From Maricaulis sp. (GTDB lineage: Bacteria; Pseudomonadota; Alphaproteobacteria; Caulobacterales; Maricaulaceae), in assembly GCA_002692855.1 (NCBI GenBank), contig NZMJ01000032.1, positions 102,290 to 166,289 of the forward strand: DNA of 64,000 nucleotides, in the 5' to 3' direction. The notes under the pieces are model-generated. The model did not search any database. It was given only the letters and a program-made list of their open reading frames with translations, and was not told the DNA's origin. Of this stretch, positions 1 through 7,776 are shown piece by piece. Each line of letters opens with the position of its first letter. Position 1 is the stretch's first letter. Position numbers and translations under genes: made by a program.

Positions 1-346
1 GTTCGAGCCCCTGCATGATGGTGCGGTTGATATCGATCAGCGTGTCGATATCGGCTGCGCCGCGCATGACGGCGGAGGAATGCTTCGACACGAAAAGCGA
101 CAGCGAGATGATGCCGGCGCGCAGCGCCTCGGGCAGCTTGTTCTCGCGGTCCGAGCAATCAAGCGCCATCGCGCTCCATACCCGCCGGTTCCAGTCGAGC
201 GATTCCGCCATCACGCGGATATCGCCATCGGCCTGGGCCTGCTTGGCGGACATCAGCGCGCGGGTCACCTGCGCGAAAAGACGGTATTCGGTCGCGCGCG
301 GATCTTCGCTACGCGTCGCTGCTGTTTGGTAAGCCTGTACCGACAC
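1..346 (-). CDS. flaF: FlaF, flagellin biosynthesis regulator (3' end cut by window)
   Basis: Flagellar protein of alphaproteobacteria that promotes flagellin synthesis or secretion, acting opposite to FlbT (known for the family). About 115 codons are visible, close to the usual full length, and no stop is reached before the window edge. The protein begins [20 protein letters not shown] and contains the typical [13 protein letters not shown] and [16 protein letters not shown] stretches. The start is read as GTG at 346, preceded by an AGAGG sequence, and it lies inside the end of flbT, overlapping by 38 bases. The two genes are therefore probably translationally coupled. A flagellin gene is likely just beyond the left edge. 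Confidence 0.9.
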   Translation of the reverse strand, partial: MSVQAYQTAATRSEDPRATEYRLFAQVTRALMSAKQAQADGDIRVMAESLDWNRRVWSAMALDCSDRENKLPEALRAGIISLSLFVSKHSSAVMRGAADIDTLIDINRTIMQGLE

Positions 347-731
347 TGCTCAACCTCTTGTCTTCAAACTCGATGAGTTTTCGGCAACGGATGAGAGCCT
401 TGTAAAACTCTCCCGCCATCACATCCCTGGATACCGACACACATTCGGCCATGGCCTCGGTGTCGGATATGGCACCCATGAAGTCCGTCATTCGCACGAC
501 GAATTCATTGTAGAGCGCATCGTCCTGTTTCTCTGACAGGTACATCATCATCACGGGGAAATAGATCCGCCGCGCCGGCGTCGTGACTTCTTCTGCATGC
601 ATGATGTCCTTCTCGCGAAGAACAGATGCCTTGTTCTGAAGCACCAGCGTGGACCGCTTTTCGCCATTCTGAACGACCGCGCCATTGAGGACAAAGCGTT
701 CGCCAGGTTTGAGCGAGAGTTTCAGCGGCAT
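309..731 (-). CDS. flbT: FlbT, flagellin mRNA repressor
   Basis: Post-transcriptional regulator that in Caulobacter binds the 5' leader of flagellin mRNA and destabilises it until the hook is complete (family knowledge). The protein starts [20 protein letters not shown], the characteristic FlbT N-terminus. I chose the ATG at 731 instead of an in-frame ATG at 779 because a GGGGAAG ribosome-binding sequence sits just upstream and the homology begins there. Length is 140 residues, normal for the family. It is transcribed away from the TPR gene at 897 and overlaps flaF downstream. Confidence 0.93.
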   Translation of the reverse strand: MPLKLSLKPGERFVLNGAVVQNGEKRSTLVLQNKASVLREKDIMHAEEVTTPARRIYFPVMMMYLSEKQDDALYNEFVVRMTDFMGAISDTEAMAECVSVSRDVMAGEFYKALIRCRKLIEFEDKRLSSVGTGLPNSSDA

Positions 732-896
732 GGAAAAACTTCCCCGGTAACCGGACCCGTTTTCAGGTCTCGATGCCAAACATTATCGGAACGAGCGTGA
801 ACAAAGCGTTGAGCCCGCCACCGCACCCGCGTTAGCCCGGTGTTAAGCGAAGCAGACCGGGATGGCGGGCCTGTGTCCGCAACCGGAATCCGGCTT

Positions 897-2693
897 ATGG
901 CGATTTCTATCGACGACATCCTCAAACAGCCCGTCGAAACGGCAAAGCACGACCTGCACGATGCCGCGCGCGGGGCAACGGTAACGCATCTGACCGACGC
1001 CCTTTCGTCTGCGCCCGAGAAGGAGCGCAGGGCGCTGCGCAAGCTGACCGCGAAGCTCCAGCGCTCGATCAAGCTGAGCAACACGGACCAGGCGCCGAAA
1101 GGCGCCCTGCTCGCACTCTCGATCCTGGCGGAAAACCCCGAGAGCGCGATCGCCAATCACGTCATGGGTGTGGCGATGGAGCGAATGGGCCGGTTGTCAC
1201 TGGCGCTCGACTTCTTCGAGCGCTCCTGGAAGCTGAACCCCAACAACCCCGACATCTACCAGTCGATGGCGATGGCGGCGTGGAAGCTGGACATGCTTCC
1301 GACGGCGGAGAAATTCCTTCGCATCTATTGTCAGCGGGCGCCCGGCGATCCCAATGGCATCGTCAATCTGGGCGGCGTCTTGCGCGACCAGGGCCGGTTC
1401 GACGATGCGGTCGAAGTGATCCGCACCGGCGTCTATGGCAATCCTGAACATGCCGACCTGTGGAACGCCCTGGGCACGGTGCTGCTGGAATCCGGTGATC
1501 CTGTCCAGGCGGTCACCTTCTATTCGGAAGCCTTGCGCCTGCAGCCCGACTTTGCGCGGGCGTGGAACAATATCGCCTTCGCCTACGAGCTGACCGGAGA
1601 GGTCGAGCAGGCCATCGAGGCCTTTGACAAGGCGCTGGCGAAGCCGGACCACCGCCGCGACGAGATGTCGATGCGGCATGGCTATTCGCTGGCCCTGCTG
1701 GCGCTCGGCCGGTTGAAGGATGGCTGGGACCAGTACCAGGTCCGCCTCGATCCCGATTATCCCGACGCGACGCTGTTCACCTTCGACGAAAAAAGATGGG
1801 ACGGCGAGGACATCGAACAAATTCGCGGCAAGCGTTTGCTGGTCGTCGGCGAACAAGGCCTGGGCGACGAAGTCATGTTCCTGAACGCGATGCCGGACCT
1901 GATCGAAGCGGTCGGTCCCGAGGGCGAAGTGCGCATTGCCTGCGAAAAGCGGCTGGTGCCGCTGATCCAGCGGTCCTTTCCTGACCTGGTGGTTGCCCCG
2001 CACGCCTCGGCAAGCCTGGAAGGCCGCGACTGGCGCGTCGCCCCTCAGGCCATCAAGGACAAGCCCAAGCTCGATTTCTGGACGCCGATCGGCAATCCAC
2101 TACGCGCCTTCCGCCAGTCGGTCGAAGACTTCCCGGACCGGAAGGCCGTGCTGACCGCAGACCCGGACGAAGTCGCCCACTGGCAGGACTGGCTCGCCAG
2201 CCTGGGCCCCGGCGTGAAGACCGGCCTGCTGTGGAAGTCGCTGAAAATGACCGCCAAGCGGTCGAAATACTTCTCGGCATTCGAACGCTGGAAGCCGGTC
2301 CTGAAGACGCAAGGCGTGGTCTTCGTGAACATGCAGTACGGCGACACGGACGAGGACATCGCCTTTGCGCAACGCGAATTCGGCGTGACCATCCACACAC
2401 CGCCCGATCTGGACCTGAAAAAGGATCTCGATCGTATCGCCGCGCTCGGACAGGCGCTTGACCTGACGATCGGGCCGATGAATGCGTCGCTGAACCTCGC
2501 CTGCGCCGTGGGCGGCGAAGGCTGGATCATCGCCGGTCAGAAGCGCAACTGGACCCTCCTGGGATCGAACCGCTCGCCGTGGTACCCGACTTCGCGCGTC
2601 TTCTCCGCAGACGGCTTTGCCAACTGGACCGCCATCATGGGCGATGTCGCCGCTGCGCTGGACGAGCGGGTGAAGGAACAGAAGGCGGCCTGA
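897..2693 (+). CDS. TPR protein with glycosyltransferase-like C-terminal domain, possibly flagellin-related
   Basis: About 598 residues. The N-terminal half is built of tetratricopeptide repeats (for example LALDFFERSWKLNPNNPDIY and QAVTFYSEALRLQPDFARAW). The C-terminal half has a Rossmann-like stretch, KRLLVVGEQGLGDEVMF, seen in TPR proteins with a heptosyltransferase/O-GlcNAc-transferase-like fold. An upstream in-frame ATG (840) exists, but MAISIDDILKQP at 897 looks like the natural start. It is divergent from flbT-flaF. In Caulobacter a TPR gene, flbA, lies in the flaF/flbT cluster, so a role in flagellin production or glycosylation is plausible. That is an inference from position, and the exact substrate cannot be told. 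Confidence 0.8.
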   Translation: MAISIDDILKQPVETAKHDLHDAARGATVTHLTDALSSAPEKERRALRKLTAKLQRSIKLSNTDQAPKGALLALSILAENPESAIANHVMGVAMERMGRLSLALDFFERSWKLNPNNPDIYQSMAMAAWKLDMLPTAEKFLRIYCQRAPGDPNGIVNLGGVLRDQGRFDDAVEVIRTGVYGNPEHADLWNALGTVLLESGDPVQAVTFYSEALRLQPDFARAWNNIAFAYELTGEVEQAIEAFDKALAKPDHRRDEMSMRHGYSLALLALGRLKDGWDQYQVRLDPDYPDATLFTFDEKRWDGEDIEQIRGKRLLVVGEQGLGDEVMFLNAMPDLIEAVGPEGEVRIACEKRLVPLIQRSFPDLVVAPHASASLEGRDWRVAPQAIKDKPKLDFWTPIGNPLRAFRQSVEDFPDRKAVLTADPDEVAHWQDWLASLGPGVKTGLLWKSLKMTAKRSKYFSAFERWKPVLKTQGVVFVNMQYGDTDEDIAFAQREFGVTIHTPPDLDLKKDLDRIAALGQALDLTIGPMNASLNLACAVGGEGWIIAGQKRNWTLLGSNRSPWYPTSRVFSADGFANWTAIMGDVAAALDERVKEQKAA

Positions 2694-2823
2694 ACGCGGG
2701 GGCGGGTTTCTCCCCTTGCTTGCTCTCCCCCGTAATCGGGGGAGGAAATCCAGCACAGACAGTGTCTGCCTTTACCCCTTCCCAAACCGCCCTATCCTGC
2801 GCCGCAGCAAAGGGAGTATCGGG

Positions 2824-3696
2824 ATGCGTTTCGAAGGCACCGACCAATATGTCGCCGACCGGGAACTTCAGGCTGCCGTCAACGCTGCCATTGCGCTGGA
2901 ACGGCCGCTGCTGGTCAAGGGCGAGCCGGGCACGGGCAAGACCGAACTGGCGCGGCAGGTCGCCTCGGCGCTGGGCGCACCCATGCTGGAATGGCATATC
3001 AAGTCGACCACGAAAGCCCACCAGGGTCTCTACGAGTACGACGCCGTAGCGCGCCTGCGCGACAGCCAACTTGGCGATGACCGGGTCCACGACATCTCGA
3101 ACTACATCCGCAAGGGCAAGCTGTGGGAGGCGTTTACGCACGCCGAACGCCCCATCCTGCTGATTGACGAGATCGACAAGGCGGACATCGAGTTTCCCAA
3201 CGATCTCCTGCACGAGATCGACCGGATGGAGTTCCACGTCTACGAGACGGGCGAGACCATCAAGGCCGCCCAGCGCCCGATCGTGATCATCACCTCGAAC
3301 AATGAGAAGGAATTGCCGGATGCCTTCCTGCGCCGCTGTTTCTTCCACTACATCGCCTTCCCCGACGAAGAGACGATGCGGGCGATTGTCGAGGTCCACT
3401 TCCCGAACCTGAAAAGCCGCCTGCTCGCCGAGGCGCTGAAGCTGTTCTACGAAATCCGCGCCGTGCCGGGGATGAAGAAGAAGCCGTCGACGAGCGAATT
3501 GCTCGACTGGCTGAAGCTCTTGCTGATCGAGGATATCGATCCGGCACTGCTGGCCGAGCGTGATCCGCGCAAGCTCATCCCGCCGTTGCACGGCGCGCTC
3601 CTGAAGAACGAGCAGGACGTGATGCTGTTCGAGAAACTGGCCTTCATGGCGCGGCGCAGCGGTGGTGGACCGGGCGCAGGACCGGGTGCGGCGTAG
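2824..3696 (+). CDS. MoxR-family AAA+ ATPase
   Basis: 290-residue AAA+ ATPase of the MoxR group, chaperone-like enzymes that usually work with a von Willebrand factor A protein to mature a partner complex. Walker A is GEPGTGKT at residues 33-40, Walker B is ILLIDEIDK near 111-119, and the sensor region has IITSNNEKELPDAFLRR. The ATG at 2824 follows an AAGGGAG ribosome-binding site; an upstream in-frame ATG is not supported. The C-terminus is a low-complexity Gly/Ala/Pro tail. The likely VWA partner lies at 6595-7770, separated by three unrelated genes, whereas such genes are usually adjacent. Confidence 0.9.
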   Translation: MRFEGTDQYVADRELQAAVNAAIALERPLLVKGEPGTGKTELARQVASALGAPMLEWHIKSTTKAHQGLYEYDAVARLRDSQLGDDRVHDISNYIRKGKLWEAFTHAERPILLIDEIDKADIEFPNDLLHEIDRMEFHVYETGETIKAAQRPIVIITSNNEKELPDAFLRRCFFHYIAFPDEETMRAIVEVHFPNLKSRLLAEALKLFYEIRAVPGMKKKPSTSELLDWLKLLLIEDIDPALLAERDPRKLIPPLHGALLKNEQDVMLFEKLAFMARRSGGGPGAGPGAA

Positions 3697-3761
3697 GCGC
3701 GCGGAACCGGATGGATTGAACAGCGTTCATCAGGGGAATTCCCGTCATCCGAGGAGCCCCC

Positions 3762-4223
3762 ATGACCGACATTTTCAAGCGCATCAAGCAGGACCACGAC
3801 GAAGCCCGCGAACTGATGCAGCAAATCAAGGACACGACCGACCGCGCCGCCAAGAAGCGCGACGAGCTGTTCGAGAAATTCAAGCTCGATCTGTGGAGCC
3901 ACCACAAGATCGAGGAAGCGACGTTCTACACGAAGCTGGAAAGCAAGGGCGAATGCGCCGAATCCCTCGAGGCGAAGAACGAGCACCACATGGTGAATTC
4001 CATGCTGGAAGAGCTCGACACGATGAAGAAGGACACCATGGAGTGGGGCCAGAAGTTCGCCACGATGTGCGAGCTGATCGAGCATCACATGGAAGAGGAA
4101 GAAGAGGAATTCTTCGACCTCGGCCGCAAGGAATTCACCAAGGATGAGGCCGAGGAACTGGGCAACCGCTTCGATGCCCGCAAGAAAGTCGTGGTTCCGG
4201 CGCTGGAGCGGGTGGAGTCGTAA
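3762..4223 (+). CDS. Hemerythrin HHE-domain protein
   Basis: 153-residue four-helix protein with the pattern of a hemerythrin-like di-iron site: DHDEAREL near the N-terminus, SHHKIEEATFY, ENHH-type NEHHMV, and EHHMEEEEEEFF near the C-terminus. Such proteins bind O2 or NO or serve in iron/oxidative-stress responses, in the cytosol since no signal peptide is seen. A strong GAGGAGC ribosome-binding site precedes the ATG. It is followed by a strong terminator at 4251-4284, so it is probably expressed alone or with the MoxR gene 65 bases upstream. Confidence 0.88.
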   Translation: MTDIFKRIKQDHDEARELMQQIKDTTDRAAKKRDELFEKFKLDLWSHHKIEEATFYTKLESKGECAESLEAKNEHHMVNSMLEELDTMKKDTMEWGQKFATMCELIEHHMEEEEEEFFDLGRKEFTKDEAEELGNRFDARKKVVVPALERVES

Positions 4224-4250
4224 AGACACCCCCTGTTCGCGCCGACAAGC

Positions 4251-4284
4251 GGGCGCTGCCGTATCCCGGCAGCGCCCGTTTTTC
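4251..4284 (+). terminator. Rho-independent terminator after the hemerythrin gene
   Basis: GGGCGCTGCCG pairs with CGGCAGCGCCC across a short TATC-containing loop, followed by GTTTTTC. It ends the hemerythrin transcript and stands between it and the convergent kinase gene. Confidence 0.9.
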
Positions 4285-4306
4285 ATGCCCGCTCAACAGG
4301 GCGGCG

Positions 4307-5656
4307 TCAGGCGGCCCTGTCGCCCAGCGGGTAGACGATGTGGCAACGCAGCCCTGACGGGTCGAAGTCCATGTCGACGGTCGCGCCGACCTGTTCGGCG
4401 ATCACCATGCCCAGCATCCGCGAACCAAATCCGCTGGACTCGGGCTTGCGCACTTCCGGCCCGCCGCTCTCGACCCAGTTCAGGACCAGGGTCGAATTGT
4501 CGCCCTCCAGTCGATACCGGACCGTGATGCGCCCCTGCGGCACGCTGAGCGCGCCATACTTGATCGCATTGGTGACGAGTTCGTGGAAGACGAGCGAAAA
4601 GGACGTCGCCAGTGATGCATCCAGCACGACGTGCGGACCTTCGTGGACAAATGCCGGCGCGCCGCCTGCCTCGTTGGCAGCAATGGCGAGCACTTCTGAC
4701 AGGTCGATTTCGGTCCAGTAGGCCCCCGTCACGAGATCCTGTGCCTTCGCCATGGCATTCAGACGGGCCGCGAACGCGGTGACGTGCTCGGCGGGTATCG
4801 TTTGCCGCGCAACAGCCGAAATAACGCCCAGGCTGTTCTTGATGCGGTGCTTCATCTCCTGGACCATCAATTCCAGACGGCGTTCGGCCTGTTTGCGCGC
4901 CGTGACATTGCTGATGACGATGGACAAGTCAGATCCGGCCGGTCCGGTGAACCGGTCGCCGATCTCGGTCGCGCTGACGAGGACGTCGAGCCCGCCGGGC
5001 AACTGGCACTCGAATGTATGCTCACGGTTGCCCGCCAGAACGGTGCGCGATGCGTCGAGCCAGCCGATCTGATCCCTGACCGGCATCACGTCGACGACCG
5101 GGCGGCCAACAGCCTCCGCCGTCCTTATCCCCGTAAGACGCTCGGCGCCGGGATTCCAGCTGCGCACGATGTCGTTGGCATCGACGCGGAAAATGGCGTT
5201 GGCAGACGTCTGCACAACGGCGGCCAATTCCTCGGCCTCGCGCCGGGCCGTCCGCAACTGGGTTTCGTAGACAGACCGCTCGCGGGCGTCGAACAGGGTG
5301 TAATCGACGCGCTCGGGAGCGCCATCGGCATCCCGGCGCACCGTCGCGTTCAATACGACGGCCATGCGCTGGCCATCCGGCAGTGCGAGATGACAGGAAA
5401 TTTCCCGGACAAAGCCCTGCAGCATCAGCATCGGGGCGACATGCGTTTCGTAATACATGCGGCCGGGCCGGGTCAGCAGGTCGCTGATGCGAACCGGATC
5501 GGCCGGGTCCAGCGCATCACGCCCGGCCCATGTCAGCAGGGTCTTGTTGGCGAAGACCAGAACCCCATCCGTCCCCGTGACGGCAACCCCGCACGGGATC
5601 GTGTGTATCAGGTCGTGAATCTCGGTGGTTGCGTCGAACGGCGGTTTGCCGGCCAC
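4307..5656 (-). CDS. PAS-PAS-HWE sensor histidine kinase, partner of an RsbQ-like hydrolase
   Basis: 449-residue soluble histidine kinase with no membrane segments. A first PAS domain spans about residues 12-125 and a second about 140-255. The HWE kinase core follows: phospho-acceptor H270 in EMKHRIKNSLGV, HELVTNAIKYGAL with the diagnostic His at 359, and WVE at 394-396. HWE kinases commonly feed the alphaproteobacterial general stress response or single-domain regulators (family knowledge); no response regulator is adjacent. It begins with GTG one base after the stop of the RsbQ-like gene, so the two should be co-translated. The first PAS contains MYYETHVAPMLMLQGFVREI, which resembles the PAS type found with RsbQ hydrolases. 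Target is unknown. Confidence 0.88.
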   Translation of the reverse strand: MAGKPPFDATTEIHDLIHTIPCGVAVTGTDGVLVFANKTLLTWAGRDALDPADPVRISDLLTRPGRMYYETHVAPMLMLQGFVREISCHLALPDGQRMAVVLNATVRRDADGAPERVDYTLFDARERSVYETQLRTARREAEELAAVVQTSANAIFRVDANDIVRSWNPGAERLTGIRTAEAVGRPVVDVMPVRDQIGWLDASRTVLAGNREHTFECQLPGGLDVLVSATEIGDRFTGPAGSDLSIVISNVTARKQAERRLELMVQEMKHRIKNSLGVISAVARQTIPAEHVTAFAARLNAMAKAQDLVTGAYWTEIDLSEVLAIAANEAGGAPAFVHEGPHVVLDASLATSFSLVFHELVTNAIKYGALSVPQGRITVRYRLEGDNSTLVLNWVESGGPEVRKPESSGFGSRMLGMVIAEQVGATVDMDFDPSGLRCHIVYPLGDRAA

Positions 5657-5657
5657 C

Positions 5658-6455
5658 TTAATGGTCAGCCAGGAAGGCGCGGATCGCGTCGATCGTGATC
5701 CGGGGCGCGGTCATGTGCGGGCAATGGCCTGTAACCGGCACGGTTTGCAGGACCGAGCCCGGCATCGCGGCGTGCATCCATTCGCCCACCGTCACGGGCG
5801 CGATTGCGTCATTGTCGCACTGGATGATCAATGACGGGACCGAGACCGATTTCATGTCTTCGCGCCGGTCGGATGTGAAGGTCACACGCCCGAAATGCTG
5901 GGCAATCGCGGGATCGGTCCTGCAGAAACTTTGCGTCAGCTTGTCCGCGGACGGCTCGTCGGAGTTCTGCCCGGCGATCGCCGGTGCAGTCTGCATTGCC
6001 CAGCCGAGGTAGTTTTCCTCCATGAACTCGATCATTTCCTCGAGATCGGCGCGGTCGAAACCGCCGCGATAGTCGTCGTCATTGAGAAAACACGGAGACG
6101 GCGACACCAGGACGATTGCGGCGAAGCGCGCAGGGCATTTCACCGAAGCCAGCGCGGCCGTGATCGCACTCACCGAATGGCCGACCAGGACCGTATCAGC
6201 CAGGTCCATTTCCTCGGCGATGGCGACGATGTCATCGGCGTGCCCATCAAGGCTGGAATAGCGCCTGAAATCGTATGCAGTCAGATCGGACTGGCCAGCG
6301 CCCGTGAGGTCAAACAGGATGACCTTGTGATCGCGCTCGAAATCCGGGGCGACATCCCGCCACATGGTCTGGTCGCAGCCGAACCCATGAGCGAACATGA
6401 TCGGCCGCTTTCCCTGGCCGCTGACGTTCACATTGTTCCGTTTCAGGATCGTCAT
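5658..6455 (-). CDS. rsbQ: RsbQ-like alpha/beta hydrolase (signal-sensing type)
   Basis: 265 residues, the same size as Bacillus RsbQ, which activates the PAS phosphatase RsbP in energy stress and is related to the plant karrikin/strigolactone receptors KAI2/D14. Visible RsbQ features are FAHGFGCDQTMW, nucleophile S94 in VGHSVSA, SPSPCFLNDDDYRGGF, D216 in QCDNDAIAP, and H244 in TGHCPHM. I chose the ATG at 6455 because homology starts there; the longer in-frame start at 6647 runs back into the divergent VWA gene. It is immediately followed by the PAS-HWE kinase, which replaces the SpoIIE-type phosphatase partner known from Bacillus. The ligand is unknown. Confidence 0.9.
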   Translation of the reverse strand: MTILKRNNVNVSGQGKRPIMFAHGFGCDQTMWRDVAPDFERDHKVILFDLTGAGQSDLTAYDFRRYSSLDGHADDIVAIAEEMDLADTVLVGHSVSAITAALASVKCPARFAAIVLVSPSPCFLNDDDYRGGFDRADLEEMIEFMEENYLGWAMQTAPAIAGQNSDEPSADKLTQSFCRTDPAIAQHFGRVTFTSDRREDMKSVSVPSLIIQCDNDAIAPVTVGEWMHAAMPGSVLQTVPVTGHCPHMTAPRITIDAIRAFLADH

Positions 6456-6594
6456 CGCCCCAGCCGCGCGTGTCCGGCCCTTGTCCGGTTTGCCGTGTAA
6501 CAACGACCCTATACTGCCTCCCCGCCAACAGCCACCACTGATTCCAAGGTGTTCCGGCCTTGCCGAACAGCGCGGCGTATCTAGACTCACATCC

Positions 6595-7770
6595 ATGCTC
6601 CACCGCTTCTTCTCCGAACTGCGCGCCGCGAAAATTCCCGTCACCACGCGGGAATACCTGACCTTGCTGGAAGCCCTTCAAAAGGGTGCGATTGACCCAG
6701 AGATCGATCATTTCTACTCGGTCAGCCGCGCCGCACTGGTCAAGGACGAGAAGAATTTCGACAAGTTCGATGCGGTCTTCGGCCATGTCTTCAAGGGGGT
6801 GGAAACGCTCGGCGCGCTTTTCGAGGAAAAGGAGATCCCCGACGAATGGCTGCAGGCGATGATGCAGCGCCTCCTGACCGACGAGGATCGTGCGGCGATC
6901 GAAGCCCTGCCCTTCGAGGAATTGATGGAGACGCTGAAGCAGCGGCTCGAGGAACAGGATGAACGCCACGAAGGCGGGTCGAAATGGATCGGCACCGGAG
7001 GCACCTCGCCCTTCGGCCATTCGGGCTATAATCCGTCGGGTGTCCGCATTGGCGGACGGTCCCAGCACAAGCGCGCTGCCAAGGTCTGGGAAGCGCGCCG
7101 CTACAAGGATCTCGACGGAGACCGAGAGCTGGGCACGCGCAATCTGAAGGTCGCCCTGCGCCGCCTGCGCAAGTTTGCTCGCGACAGCGCCCATGAAGAA
7201 CTGGACCTTGGCGGCACGATCGACGCCACTGCCCGGCAAGGCTGGCTCGACGTGAAGATGCGCCCGGAGCGGCGCAACGCCATCAAGGTGCTGTGCCTGT
7301 TCGATGTCGGCGGGTCGATGGATCCGCATGTCCGACTGTGCGAGGAGCTGTTTTCAGCCGCGCGGTCGACCTTCAAGAACCTCGAATACGCCTATTTTCA
7401 CAACTGCCCCTATGAGGGCGTGTGGACATCAAACCTGCGGCGGCGTGCCGAAACCGTCCCGACTCTAGACCTGATGCACAAATATCCCCGCGACTGGAAG
7501 GTGATCTTCGTCGGAGACGCCGCGATGGCCCCTTACGAGATCACGCATCCCGGCGGCTCTGTCGAAGGCTGGAACGAGGAAGCCGGGTCCGTCTGGCTTA
7601 AACGCTTCGTCGACACCTGGCCGGACCTGGTCTGGATCAATCCAGAACCCAAGAAGTGGTGGGGTCACACCTACTCGATCCGGCTGGTGCAGGAGATCGT
7701 CGGCGCGCACCGGATGTTTCCGCTGACGCTCGACGGGGTCGACGGCGCGATGAAGGAATTGGCGCGCTAG
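6595..7770 (+). CDS. VWA-domain CoxE-like protein
   Basis: 391-residue protein of the CoxE-like VWA group that normally pairs with a MoxR ATPase. The N-terminus (MLHRFFSELRAAKIPVTTRE) is typical. The VWA core shows CLFDVGGSMDPHV, a variant metal-ion site (DxGxS rather than DxSxS, common in this group), and ends near WINPEPKKWWGHTYSI. The start at 6595 was chosen from homology; the upstream in-frame extension overlaps the divergent hydrolase promoter. Its probable ATPase partner is at 2824-3696, on the same strand but 2.9 kb away. Confidence 0.85.
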   Translation: MLHRFFSELRAAKIPVTTREYLTLLEALQKGAIDPEIDHFYSVSRAALVKDEKNFDKFDAVFGHVFKGVETLGALFEEKEIPDEWLQAMMQRLLTDEDRAAIEALPFEELMETLKQRLEEQDERHEGGSKWIGTGGTSPFGHSGYNPSGVRIGGRSQHKRAAKVWEARRYKDLDGDRELGTRNLKVALRRLRKFARDSAHEELDLGGTIDATARQGWLDVKMRPERRNAIKVLCLFDVGGSMDPHVRLCEELFSAARSTFKNLEYAYFHNCPYEGVWTSNLRRRAETVPTLDLMHKYPRDWKVIFVGDAAMAPYEITHPGGSVEGWNEEAGSVWLKRFVDTWPDLVWINPEPKKWWGHTYSIRLVQEIVGAHRMFPLTLDGVDGAMKELAR

Positions 7771-7776
7771 GCGCGC

